Origin: Bacillota bacterium
GTDB taxonomy: Bacteria; Bacillota; Limnochordia; Limnochordales; ZCTH02-B6
Length of the DNA: 17,285 bases
Direction of reading: 5' to 3'
NCBI GenBank assembly: GCA_003387805.1
Contig: QGSR01000009.1
Span: 1-17,285, forward strand
Shown here: piece by piece, positions 1 to 6,447 of the stretch
Layout of the letters: each line of letters starts with the position of its first letter
How positions within the stretch are numbered: the stretch's first letter is position 1
The notes under the pieces: model-generated
The model's input: the letters and a program-made list of their open reading frames with translations, nothing else
Databases searched by the model: none
What the model was told of the DNA's origin: nothing
Translations under genes and position numbers: made by a program

Positions 1-955
1 TGGCCTGCGCATGGGGCAAAAGGGGGGCCAACTCCCCGGCAAAACCCCCCGCTGCGCCGCCGACGCCCAGCAGGCCCCGCCACGGCGGCAGCCGCCGGAC
101 GGCGGCCCGCACCCACGGGCCCAGCTCCCGGGGCGCCGGCGGGCGCAGGCGGCCGCCGGCCCGGATGAAAGCGGGAGGCGTCAGCACGATGCGATGCGCG
201 AGGCGGCCCACGGCGGCGTAGTCCAGATCGTTGGTCAGGCGGGACCAGGGGCGGTCCAGATCCCGCAGCGGCAGCGACACCGCCAGCCTCCGTCCGGCGG
301 CCGCGGCCAGGCGGGCCCCGCGCCGGACGGCCCGCAAGAACTGCGCACCGTCGCCCCACCTCGGCGTCCCCAAATCCAGGTGGAGCACGTCCGCGTCGGC
401 AGCGGCCGCCGCCTCCAGCCGCTGCTCCAGGAGCCGCCGGCCTGCCCGCGTGTGCAGCAGCGCCTGCAGGGACGCGGGGCCTTCCCGCTGGCAATGCCCG
501 GGGACGCCCGCCCGCCGGTTGTGCAGCACAATCCACCTGGCCGTGTCCGGCGCGCCGGACGGTGCCGGGGCCTGGTCGTCCCCGACGGGCCACGGCCGCG
601 CGACGGCGGCCAGCACCTTCCTTTGCCGCTCCACAGCGCGAGCCGCCGCCCGGCCCGCGTCCGCAGCGGGTTCCGCCACCAGTTCGAGGCCGCGGTGAAG
701 GTCCAAATCTTGATCGAAGAGCGCGTCCACGGTGCGCCGCCCGGCCACGCCGTCGGGGCCGAGGCCGCAGGCGCGCTGAAAATCGCGCACGGCCCCCATG
801 GTCAGGTAGCCGTACACACCGTCCACCGGACCCGGATCGAAACCAAGTGACCGCAGCCGTTCCTGCAGCCTCCGCACGGCTTCGCCTTTGCTTCCCGGCC
901 GCAGCACGGATCCGCGGCGCCATTCCCGGATGGCTCGCCCACGCAACGGCCCCAC
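1..955 (-). CDS. Peptidoglycan-binding domain plus degenerate GH18-like protein (3' end off window)
   Basis: The reading frame is open from a stop at 1040-1042 to the left edge. A PG_binding_1-type repeat covers about residues 18-80 (LRPGSKGEAVRRLQ, then GPVDGVYG). A linker follows, then a region laid out like the GH18 hydrolases of spore coat and germination proteins (SleL/YaaH type): a beta strand at 189-196, later SLPL and DLDYAAVGRLAHRIVL, then a GLLGVGG strand. The catalytic DxxDxDxE motif reads DVLHLDLG, so the general-acid Glu is Gly, and the usual MxYDxH motif reads LTPPAF. The domain is therefore probably not an active hydrolase and may only bind glycan. No signal peptide is visible, as for mother-cell-made coat proteins. 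The GTG at 955 has GAAGGG nine bases upstream; TTG at 946 and GTG at 907 are alternatives. The GH18 assignment is by pattern only. Confidence 0.6.
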   Translation of the reverse strand, partial: MGPLRGRAIREWRRGSVLRPGSKGEAVRRLQERLRSLGFDPGPVDGVYGYLTMGAVRDFQRACGLGPDGVAGRRTVDALFDQDLDLHRGLELVAEPAADAGRAAARAVERQRKVLAAVARPWPVGDDQAPAPSGAPDTARWIVLHNRRAGVPGHCQREGPASLQALLHTRAGRRLLEQRLEAAAAADADVLHLDLGTPRWGDGAQFLRAVRRGARLAAAAGRRLAVSLPLRDLDRPWSRLTNDLDYAAVGRLAHRIVLTPPAFIRAGGRLRPPAPRELGPWVRAAVRRLPPWRGLLGVGGAAGGFAGELAPLLPHAQA

Positions 956-1079
956 CCCGCCGCGCCCTTCGCGCCGTGTCCCCGTCAACGGATTCGTATG
1001 CGGAACGACCCGGCAAAACGCCCGGGCGGCGCGGATTCGTCAGCGGGACGCTGCGGCGAAACAGCCGCTCCGTACCGCG

Positions 1080-2138
1080 TCAAAAGCGAACGCCCAGTGC
1101 CTCGCACACCGCCTGAATGCGGTTGCACAGGCTGGCCCGGGCGGAGCCGGCGAACAGCAGGCCCACCGCCCGCCGCCGCTCGTCCACAACCAGCGAGCCG
1201 CTGTCGCCCGGCTCCGCCAGCGGCGACGTGACGACCTGGTCGGCAAAGCGGGCGATGACGCCGCCGCCCAGACCGACGTTCATCGTCGCGCCCAAAGCCA
1301 GCACGCGGCCCCACGTCACGCCGCTGGTGCGCCCGCTCTTGCCTACGCGCATGCCGACCTCCGCCTCGGCCACGCCCCGGACCCGCCCCAGGCCGACGAT
1401 GCGATCCGTGATCATATCGTCCTGCACCGGCTTGACGAGGGCCGCGTCCACCACGTTGTCCTCCTCGGCCCGGCGAAACAGCCGCAGCTCGTAGCGGGGC
1501 CAGGCCAGCCGCAGGAGGCGGTTGAGGACGGCCTCCGCGGCGCGCGCGGTGCCGCACTGCGGCAGCGTCACCGCCGGGCGCATGGGCACGAACCGGGCCA
1601 AGTGCCCGATGACGTCGCGCTCGGGCGTGCCGTCGTCGAAAGGGCCGGGCTGCAGCACCGGATCCCCCGGGCGGGCCCGCCCGTCCCGGCCGTCGGTCTG
1701 ATTGGCCAGCACGTGGTTGTTGGACAGGATGTAGGGCTCGCCCGTGGCCGCATCTCGTACGACAGCGCCGAACGTGCCCGCGGTCACGTGCACGTGCCCG
1801 ATGCTGACGCCCGGCGGCGCGGGCCGCAGCCGCGCCGTGCGGTCCACGCCGGGCTCGCGGCTTTGGCGCTCGCCGGACTCGTGGCCGACGGCCCCCAGCA
1901 GCACCACGTCCCCCACTTCCAGCACGTCCGTTTCGACGCCGGCCAGCCGCGCCGGGACGCAGTCTGTGCTCTTGAGCTCCGACGGAGGCAGCTTTTTCCG
2001 GACGAACACCACCAGGCCCTCCCGCCCGGTGTCCCGCCCCCGCACCTGCTTGCGTCCCCAGCCGCAGCCGATGACATTGGCCAGCGGCAGCACCCGCTCT
2101 TGGTGCCGCCGCACCCATTGAGCCCGTTCCGAAAGCAT
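1080..2138 (-). CDS. Trypsin-like serine protease, NAL1-type
   Basis: This is a chymotrypsin-fold (S1-like) protease of about 352 residues. The N-terminal part (about 17-80) has the pattern of bacterial NAL1-like peptidases: ANVIGCGWG, then VVFVRKKLPPSEL, then GVETDVLEVGDV. The catalytic triad can be placed as His142 in ILSNNHVLA, Asp231 in VVDAALVKP and Ser313 in GDSGSLV. There is no signal peptide or membrane segment, so it is predicted to act in the cytoplasm or forespore; its substrate is unknown. The ATG at 2138 is preferred because AAAGGGGGG lies just upstream; a GTG at 2156 would put that SD inside the gene. It is divergent from the HTH regulator gene that starts at 2284, with about 145 bases between them. 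The fold call is firm; the biological role is not known. Confidence 0.85.
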   Translation of the reverse strand: MLSERAQWVRRHQERVLPLANVIGCGWGRKQVRGRDTGREGLVVFVRKKLPPSELKSTDCVPARLAGVETDVLEVGDVVLLGAVGHESGERQSREPGVDRTARLRPAPPGVSIGHVHVTAGTFGAVVRDAATGEPYILSNNHVLANQTDGRDGRARPGDPVLQPGPFDDGTPERDVIGHLARFVPMRPAVTLPQCGTARAAEAVLNRLLRLAWPRYELRLFRRAEEDNVVDAALVKPVQDDMITDRIVGLGRVRGVAEAEVGMRVGKSGRTSGVTWGRVLALGATMNVGLGGGVIARFADQVVTSPLAEPGDSGSLVVDERRRAVGLLFAGSARASLCNRIQAVCEALGVRF

Positions 2139-2210
2139 GGGCGCCCCCCTTTGCACACGTCCCCAAAGGTGACGTATGCAGAGGGCGCCGCGCCGGTGCA
2201 GGCCGCCTCA

Positions 2211-2240
2211 TAGACAGACCCTTCGATGTTTCCTTATAAT
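2211..2240 (+). promoter_or_regulatory. Sigma-A-type promoter of the HTH regulator gene
   Basis: The -35 box TAGACA (2211-2216), an 18-base spacer and a perfect -10 box TATAAT (2235-2240) place the transcription start near 2247, giving a leader of about 40 bases before the coding region. The element lies in the divergent gap shared with the protease gene. Confidence 0.7.
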
Positions 2241-2243
2241 GAG

Positions 2244-2278
2244 GTGAGAGACCGATTAATCCGGAGAATGCGTCTCAC
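2244..2278. promoter_or_regulatory. Inverted repeat at the transcription start; possible operator or leader hairpin
   Basis: GTGAGA (2244-2249) and TCTCAC (2273-2278) form an inverted repeat that spans the predicted start site. Between them lies a perfect 8-base palindrome, GATTAATC (2254-2261). The position between the -10 box and the ribosome-binding site fits autorepression by the adjacent HTH protein, or an RNA hairpin. This is inference from position only. Confidence 0.3.
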
Positions 2279-2283
2279 AGGAG

Positions 2284-2910
2284 ATGGAACCGTTGCATGC
2301 GGAACGAAGACGCCGCTGGCTGACTTTGTCCGATGTGGCCGACATGCTGGGCGTGCACGAAGGCACCGTCCGTCGGTGGGCCGACACGGGCAAGCTCCCG
2401 TCGTATCGTACGCCGGGCGGCCATCGCCGTTTTCTGAGCGAGGACGTCATCCAGTTCCTGGCGCAGCGCCGCGGGGCGAGCGGCCGGGACTTGCAGGTTT
2501 TGGAAAGCCGGGTGCTGCGCAAAGCCCATGAGGAAGTGGCCACCCACGTCCACGGGCAGCCGTGGTACGCGTTTTACGACGAGCGGCGCTCGTCGCGGCG
2601 GCGGGAGACGGGCCAGCGGCTTCTGGCCATGCTCTTGCACTACACGTCCCGCAGCGACGACGGCGACGTCTATCTGCAGGAAGCCAAAGCCTTGATGCGC
2701 GAGTACGGCCGGGAAGCCTACACGCTGGGCATGAGCCTGCACGACACGGCCCAGGCGTACCTGTTCTTCCGGCGCTCCCTCATCGACGTGGTGGCCCGCG
2801 GCGTCCAGGTGGCCGATCCGGACAGCGCCCGGCTGCTCGAGCGGCTGCACAACTTCTGGGACGACTTGCTCCTGGCCATGATCGATGGCTACACCGAAGC
2901 CTCCGCTTGA
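2284..2910 (+). CDS. MerR/excisionase-type HTH protein with RsbRD-like helical C-terminus
   Basis: Residues 12-62 form an excisionase/MerR-like winged HTH (LTLSDVADMLGVHEGTVRRW, then TPGGHRRFLSEDV), a DNA-binding fold. Residues about 90-205 are all-helical and resemble the RsbRD-N/RsbT co-antagonist-like bundle found in stress sensors (AKALMREYGREAYTLGMSL, then FFRRSLIDVV, then LLAMIDGY). A role as a one-component transcription factor that senses a signal through the C-terminal bundle is likely; the ligand is unknown. The start is uncertain: ATG 2284 directly abuts its AGGAG (zero spacing), whereas TTG at 2293 has the same AGGAG nine bases upstream and may be the true start, with loss of three residues. 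It has its own promoter and is divergent from the protease, which is the obvious candidate target. Confidence 0.8.
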   Translation: MEPLHAERRRRWLTLSDVADMLGVHEGTVRRWADTGKLPSYRTPGGHRRFLSEDVIQFLAQRRGASGRDLQVLESRVLRKAHEEVATHVHGQPWYAFYDERRSSRRRETGQRLLAMLLHYTSRSDDGDVYLQEAKALMREYGREAYTLGMSLHDTAQAYLFFRRSLIDVVARGVQVADPDSARLLERLHNFWDDLLLAMIDGYTEASA

Positions 2911-2970
2911 GCCGGAGCCTGGTCCCGGCACGCCCGGGCGCCCGCCTGCACGAACACGGCGAGAGACACG

Positions 2971-2997
2971 AAAAAAGCCCGGAGCTTTGCTCCGGGC
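2971..2997 (-). terminator. Rho-independent terminator of veg
   Basis: On the minus strand a perfect 9-bp stem GCCCGGAGC/GCTCCGGGC with a 3-base loop is followed by six T. It lies about 75 bases past the veg stop. On the plus strand there is no T tract after the stem, so it should act mainly on veg. Confidence 0.9.
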
Positions 2998-3073
2998 CAT
3001 GCCACGGCTCCGGCGGCGTCCGCCGGGTCCTGTTCGCAGCGTTCACGGAACGGGCATCCGACCCGTCCGCCGA

Positions 3074-3340
3074 TCAGAAATTGGCCACCCCAATTTGCTT
3101 GTCGTCGACGCTCACTTCCACCGTCGACGTCAAGACGTCGGCGTACGAGTATGACATGCGATTGACGGTGCCGCGCTTGTCCACCCGGATGACGAACACC
3201 CGCGGGTACGTCTTCTCCAAGATGCCCTCTTCCTCGATGTACCGGCGACGACCGCGGTTGGCCCGCAGCCGCACGCGGCGACCTACGTAGTTCTCCAGGT
3301 CGCGCTTGATCTCTTCCAGGGTCTTGGGGTTCGCAGCCAC
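3074..3340 (-). CDS. veg: Veg protein
   Basis: This small protein (88 residues from the chosen start) matches the Veg family along its length: KTLEEIKRDLENYVGRRV, then RANRGRRR, then GILEKTYPRVFVI and MSYSYADVLTSTVEV. In B. subtilis Veg is a small, strongly expressed protein reported to stimulate biofilm formation by opposing SinR; whether that role holds here is unknown. GTG 3340 is chosen because GAGGTGAT (3345-3352), an excellent SD, sits at the right distance and the product then begins MAANPKTL, like other Veg proteins. An ATG at 3346 lies inside that SD. The gene is monocistronic, with two tandem promoters upstream and a strong terminator downstream. Confidence 0.93.
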   Translation of the reverse strand: MAANPKTLEEIKRDLENYVGRRVRLRANRGRRRYIEEEGILEKTYPRVFVIRVDKRGTVNRMSYSYADVLTSTVEVSVDDKQIGVANF

Positions 3341-3376
3341 CTGCATCACCTCGCTTGCACTCTTGTCACATCAAGC

Positions 3377-3405
3377 ATTTTAACACGATTACCGGTCTCT
3401 GTCAA
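3377..3405 (-). promoter_or_regulatory. veg proximal promoter
   Basis: On the minus strand there is a perfect -35 TTGACA (3400-3405), a 17-base spacer and a -10 TAAAAT (3377-3382). The predicted start lies about 30 bases before the veg coding region. It closely resembles the well known strong veg promoter of B. subtilis. Confidence 0.85.
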
Positions 3406-3417
3406 GTAAAAGAATTG

Positions 3418-3447
3418 ATTATAGCAAAGGCCTCGAAACGTTGTCAA
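3418..3447 (-). promoter_or_regulatory. veg distal promoter
   Basis: This is a second near-consensus sigma-A promoter on the minus strand: TTGACA (3442-3447), an 18-base spacer and TATAAT (3418-3423). It lies about 40 bases upstream of the proximal promoter, in a locally AT-rich stretch. Confidence 0.8.
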
Positions 3448-3481
3448 GCGCCGTTTTCGGGGAAATTTCGGCCGGAATGTG

Positions 3482-3504
3482 AAAAAACCCGGCCGCAGGC
3501 CGGG
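3482..3504 (-). terminator. Rho-independent terminator of the ykuK-family gene
   Basis: On the minus strand the stem CCCGGCC/GGCCGGG with a 3-base loop is followed by six T. It lies about 70 bases after the stop of the ykuK-family gene and upstream of the veg promoters, so it separates the two transcription units. A weaker AACC/GGTT hairpin lies closer to the stop, near 3545-3570. Confidence 0.85.
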
Positions 3505-3571
3505 CGTGTTGACAGTATTGCCGCATCGCTGGCTTTTTATGCAGAAAACCGGCTGGGCTGGTTTTTCCGCA

Positions 3572-4042
3572 TCACTTCGTGTACTTGTCCGCCACCGTCA
3601 TAGCGCCGTACGAGTCGGGCTTGATGCGCGCGTCGAAGCCCGAGCCCACCACCATGCCCACCACTTCCCGGATCAGGTCCCGGGTCCGGCCGTTTTCGCC
3701 CACGTCCAGGTGAATCTCGACGTTCAGGTCCGCATAGCCGTTTTCGGCCAGCTTGTCGGCGATGCGGCCGGCGATCTCCAGGCTGCGGGCCGTCTCGTAA
3801 AAGATGCGCTGGCGGAGAGAGCGCTGGGTGCGTTCTCGCTCCCGCGTGTAATAATAGCGGGCGCCCTTCCCCTCCCGGTGCACCACGACGGCGGTGACGA
3901 AGCACGTTTCCTCGCCCAGCTGCGAGTCGGTGCCGATGATGACCCGGTGGCGGGCGTCAGGAACCGCCCCGATGTACGCCACCATGTCCTCGAACACCTC
4001 GTCGAAGGAGAGGCGCCCTCTGGACGGGCTGATGAAGTCCAT
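3572..4042 (-). CDS. YkuK-family (DUF458) RNase H-like protein
   Basis: The 156-residue product matches the DUF458/YkuK family, predicted RNase H-fold nucleases of unknown substrate. Visible marks are IGTDSQ at 36-41 (Asp39, likely metal ligand), HLDVGENGRTRDLI at 111-124 (Asp113 and Glu116), and KPDSYGA at 141-147 followed by ADK. The ATG at 4042 is chosen because AAAGGTGGAGG lies five bases upstream; a GTG at 4054 lies inside that SD. It has its own promoter and terminator, so it is a single-gene unit between rsmA and veg, where Bacillus carries yabG. The family assignment is secure; catalytic activity is inferred from the fold. Confidence 0.88.
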   Translation of the reverse strand: MDFISPSRGRLSFDEVFEDMVAYIGAVPDARHRVIIGTDSQLGEETCFVTAVVVHREGKGARYYYTRERERTQRSLRQRIFYETARSLEIAGRIADKLAENGYADLNVEIHLDVGENGRTRDLIREVVGMVVGSGFDARIKPDSYGAMTVADKYTK

Positions 4043-4065
4043 GAATGCCTCCACCTTTCGGAGAC

Positions 4066-4094
4066 ATTATACCATTCGAACAAATGTGCCTCAA
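4066..4094 (-). promoter_or_regulatory. Promoter of the ykuK-family gene
   Basis: The minus strand has TTGAGG (4089-4094), a 17-base spacer and a perfect TATAAT (4066-4071), leaving a short leader of about 17 bases before the ATG. The rest of the gap to rsmA (to 4226) is GC-rich with no clear T-tailed terminator for rsmA. Confidence 0.75.
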
Positions 4095-4226
4095 CAGCCG
4101 GAGGATGCGTCCGGACGCGGACGGGCGAGAAAGCGCGCGCACGAGCGAATTTGGCGGGCGGCGTCATGGGCGGGCGGCCCTTGGCCGGCCCGCGGCCCGG
4201 GCGGCAAAATGGCCCCCGGCCGGGTC

Positions 4227-5222
4227 TTATCCGGACCGCGCGGCCAGCGCGTTGGCCAGCCGCACGAACTCGGCCGGCGACAGCGTCTCGCCCCGCCGGG
4301 CGCCGTCGATGCCGGCCGCGGCCAGCGCGTCCTCCACGGCCCTGTCCGGCCACGGCGCCCCGGTTTCGCCGGGCCCCTCCCCGCGGCCCCGGCGCCGCGG
4401 CGAAGGGGCCGCCTCCGACGCCGGTCCGCCGGACGCCTTGGCCGCGGCCCGCAGCGCGTTGCGCAGCGTCTTGCGGCGCTGGCCGAACGCGGCCCGCACC
4501 ACGGCGAACAGCACCGCCTCGTCCAGCACGTCCCCGGGCAGAGGCCGCAGCTTCAGGCGCACCACGGCCGACTCCACGGCGGGCTTGGGGAAAAACACGT
4601 GGGGCGACACGACGCCCACCGTTTCCACGTCGGCCCGCAGCTGCACCGCCACCGACAAGGCGCCGTAGTCTTTCGTGCCCGGCCGGGCCGTCAGGCGCTG
4701 CGCGACTTCCCGCTGGACCATGACCACCATGCTGTCCAGCGGCGGCCCTTCCTCCAGAAACCGCATGAGCAGCGGCGTGGTGATGTAGTAGGGCAAATTG
4801 GCGATGACTTTGCCCGTGCCGCCCGGTCCCGGGGGATGCTCCGCGAGCAAGGCGTGAAAGTCCACCTCCAGCGCGTCGGCGTGGACCAGGCGCACGTTGT
4901 CCCGCGCCCGCAGCAGCCGCTCCAGCCAGCGCACCAAGCCCGCGTCCACTTCCACGGCGATGACGGTGCGGACCGCGTCGGCCAGAGCCCACGTCAGCAC
5001 GCCCAGCCCGGGGCCGATCTCGATGACGGTGTCTTCAGGAGTGAGCCGCGCCGCGTCGATGATGCGCCGCAGCACGTTGCGGTCCACGAGAAAGTTTTGG
5101 CCCAGGCCTTTGCGCGGCGCCAGGCCGCAGCGCTCCAGCACGGCCGCCACGCCCGACGGCGTGGCCAGGCGCTCCGGGTCCAAAACGTCATGTTCATCGG
5201 CAGGGTCAAAGTGTTGTGTCAT
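4227..5222 (-). CDS. rsmA: 16S rRNA (adenine1518-N6/adenine1519-N6)-dimethyltransferase
   Basis: RsmA/KsgA uses S-adenosylmethionine to dimethylate two adjacent adenines in the 3' hairpin of 16S rRNA late in 30S assembly. Motifs in the 331-residue product are GLGQNFL near 39-45, the SAM-binding EIGPGLG at 68-74, the catalytic NLPYY at 142-146, FGQRRKTL at 246-253, and IDGARRGETLS at 305-315. Residues about 262-292 form a Gly/Pro/Arg-rich insertion that most homologues (about 290 residues) lack. The ATG at 5222 (MTQHF) has GGGAG three bases upstream. ATG 5264 (MKGTG) is the alternative; it overlaps the yabE stop as ATGA and could be translationally coupled. An rnmV gene, which lies between yabE and rsmA in Bacillus, is absent. 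Confidence 0.95.
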   Translation of the reverse strand: MTQHFDPADEHDVLDPERLATPSGVAAVLERCGLAPRKGLGQNFLVDRNVLRRIIDAARLTPEDTVIEIGPGLGVLTWALADAVRTVIAVEVDAGLVRWLERLLRARDNVRLVHADALEVDFHALLAEHPPGPGGTGKVIANLPYYITTPLLMRFLEEGPPLDSMVVMVQREVAQRLTARPGTKDYGALSVAVQLRADVETVGVVSPHVFFPKPAVESAVVRLKLRPLPGDVLDEAVLFAVVRAAFGQRRKTLRNALRAAAKASGGPASEAAPSPRRRGRGEGPGETGAPWPDRAVEDALAAAGIDGARRGETLSPAEFVRLANALAARSG

Positions 5223-5260
5223 AATCTCCCGGACGTTGGCTGGCTTCGCGCCCGTTCCCT

Positions 5261-6262
5261 TCATTCGGACGCCAAAATGTACACCTTCACCCGCTGGCGC
5301 CCGAAATGCATGGCTTCGCGGTACGTGTCGAAGGCCAGGTCGATAATGTTCCCTTTGATCGCGCCGCCCACGTCGCCCGCGACGGCGATGCCGTAGCCGG
5401 GAATGTAGACGCGCGTGCCCAGCGGAATGACCGACGGATCCACCGCGATGACGCCGTGCCCCGCCTTGAGCCCGGTGGCCGTGTAGCCGTCGGCCCACAC
5501 GCCGGTGCTTTCCGGCCCGGGGTAGTACGCGGTGGCCTCCATGTCCAGCACGTCGGTGTACCGGATGAGCCCGGCGGGCGTCTGCATTTCCCGCACGACG
5601 ATGCGGGTGCCGATGCCGATAATCTCCGCCCGGGGCTCCTCCACGGTCTCCCGGTCCACCACCAGCTGGTGCACCAGCCGGCCGTCCTCGTACGTGGCCA
5701 GGACGGTGCGCCGCTCCAGGCCCTCCCGGCCTTCCCGCAAAATGCCGGTGCGGCCCCGCTCCCACTGGGGCTCGGCCCAGCGCCACGTCTCGTACGGAAT
5801 GGGCGCCTCGGACACGTACTCCTCTTGGCGCACCCGCACGACACGGATGACCGTGTCGTCGGCGACGGGCGCGTCCAGCGGCGGCGTCACCCGGTCCAGG
5901 GGCCCCAGCTCCACGCCCGCGTCGGCGAGAAACTCGCCCACCGTCCGGGCCGGCGCCCGGTGCACTATCTGGCGCCCGTCCACGGCGATGACCACGCCCA
6001 CGCCCCGCTGGATGGCCACCGTCATGCCCGGCCGCACCGCGGCCTCGGGCGGCGGCGTGATGCGGTCGCCGCCGTTGACCGGCACGTTGAGCTGCTGCAG
6101 CGCGTCGGCCACCGTGCCGCGGAACGTCTCCGCGTGCACCACCTGCTGGCCGTCCACCACGGTCAGGGCCGTGATGACCCACGACGGCGACGCCATGACC
6201 AGCGCCCCGATGACCGCCAGAAACAGCACCGCCCGCACCCGCTCATCAAAGATCAGCCGCAT
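5261..6262 (-). CDS. yabE: YabE-like cell-wall protein (DUF348 x2, G5, 3D domains)
   Basis: The order is an N-terminal membrane anchor/signal segment (about 10-30), two DUF348 repeats (about 35-80 and 92-140), a G5 domain (about 143-218) and a C-terminal 3D domain (242-330). The three aspartates that name the 3D domain are Asp275 (VIAVDP), Asp297 (AGDVGG) and Asp308 (IIDLAF). This is the YabE/resuscitation-promoting-factor-like layout; the 3D domain is a lytic-transglycosylase-like fold (MltA type), so peptidoglycan cleavage outside the membrane is expected. The ATG at 6262 has GAGGAGG six bases upstream, inside the preceding small ORF. It overlaps that ORF by 17 bases and sits just before rsmA, so it is co-transcribed with both. 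Confidence 0.92.
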   Translation of the reverse strand: MRLIFDERVRAVLFLAVIGALVMASPSWVITALTVVDGQQVVHAETFRGTVADALQQLNVPVNGGDRITPPPEAAVRPGMTVAIQRGVGVVIAVDGRQIVHRAPARTVGEFLADAGVELGPLDRVTPPLDAPVADDTVIRVVRVRQEEYVSEAPIPYETWRWAEPQWERGRTGILREGREGLERRTVLATYEDGRLVHQLVVDRETVEEPRAEIIGIGTRIVVREMQTPAGLIRYTDVLDMEATAYYPGPESTGVWADGYTATGLKAGHGVIAVDPSVIPLGTRVYIPGYGIAVAGDVGGAIKGNIIDLAFDTYREAMHFGRQRVKVYILASE

Positions 6263-6443
6263 CGCCAGCCTCCTCGATGAAGCGGCCCAGCCTGGCCCGG
6301 ATCTCCTCCTCGCTCAGCTCATCGAGCCGGTCCACCAGATCGATCATTTCCGCGAGCTCGTCCTCGGACAGCACGCCTTTGCGGTGCAGCCCCTCGAACA
6401 CGCTCAAAAACTTCAGCTTCAGGCGCTCCATATGCTCGAACAC
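6246..6443 (-). CDS. Small acidic hypothetical protein between dnaB and yabE
   Basis: This ORF of 65 codons (GTG at 6443, or 61 codons from ATG 6431) starts four bases after the dnaB stop and overlaps the start of yabE by 17 bases. Such tight packing argues that it is real. The product is charged and predicted all-helical (KLKFLSVFEGLHRKGVLSED, then IDLVDRLDELSEEEIRARLG), with no membrane segment or cysteine. No family is recognised. Neither start has a strong SD, so translation may be coupled to dnaB termination. It could be a short partner of its neighbours, or mainly serve translational coupling. Confidence 0.6.
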   Translation of the reverse strand: MFEHMERLKLKFLSVFEGLHRKGVLSEDELAEMIDLVDRLDELSEEEIRARLGRFIEEAGDAADL

Positions 6444-6447
6444 GGGT

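Noticed and set aside
11..850. Plus-strand frames in the first 850 bases
   Set aside because: Composition is typical of GC-rich shadows; the minus-strand frame has a clear peptidoglycan-binding domain.
4055..4226. GC-rich direct and inverted repeats between rsmA and the ykuK-family gene
   Set aside because: No T tract and no clear stem suited to a terminator; the repeats look like simple GC-rich sequence apart from the promoter at 4066-4094.
4227..6182. 651-codon frame covering rsmA and most of yabE
   Set aside because: Only the rsmA part is protein-like; the N-terminal half is an out-of-frame Gly/Arg/Ala-rich shadow of yabE.
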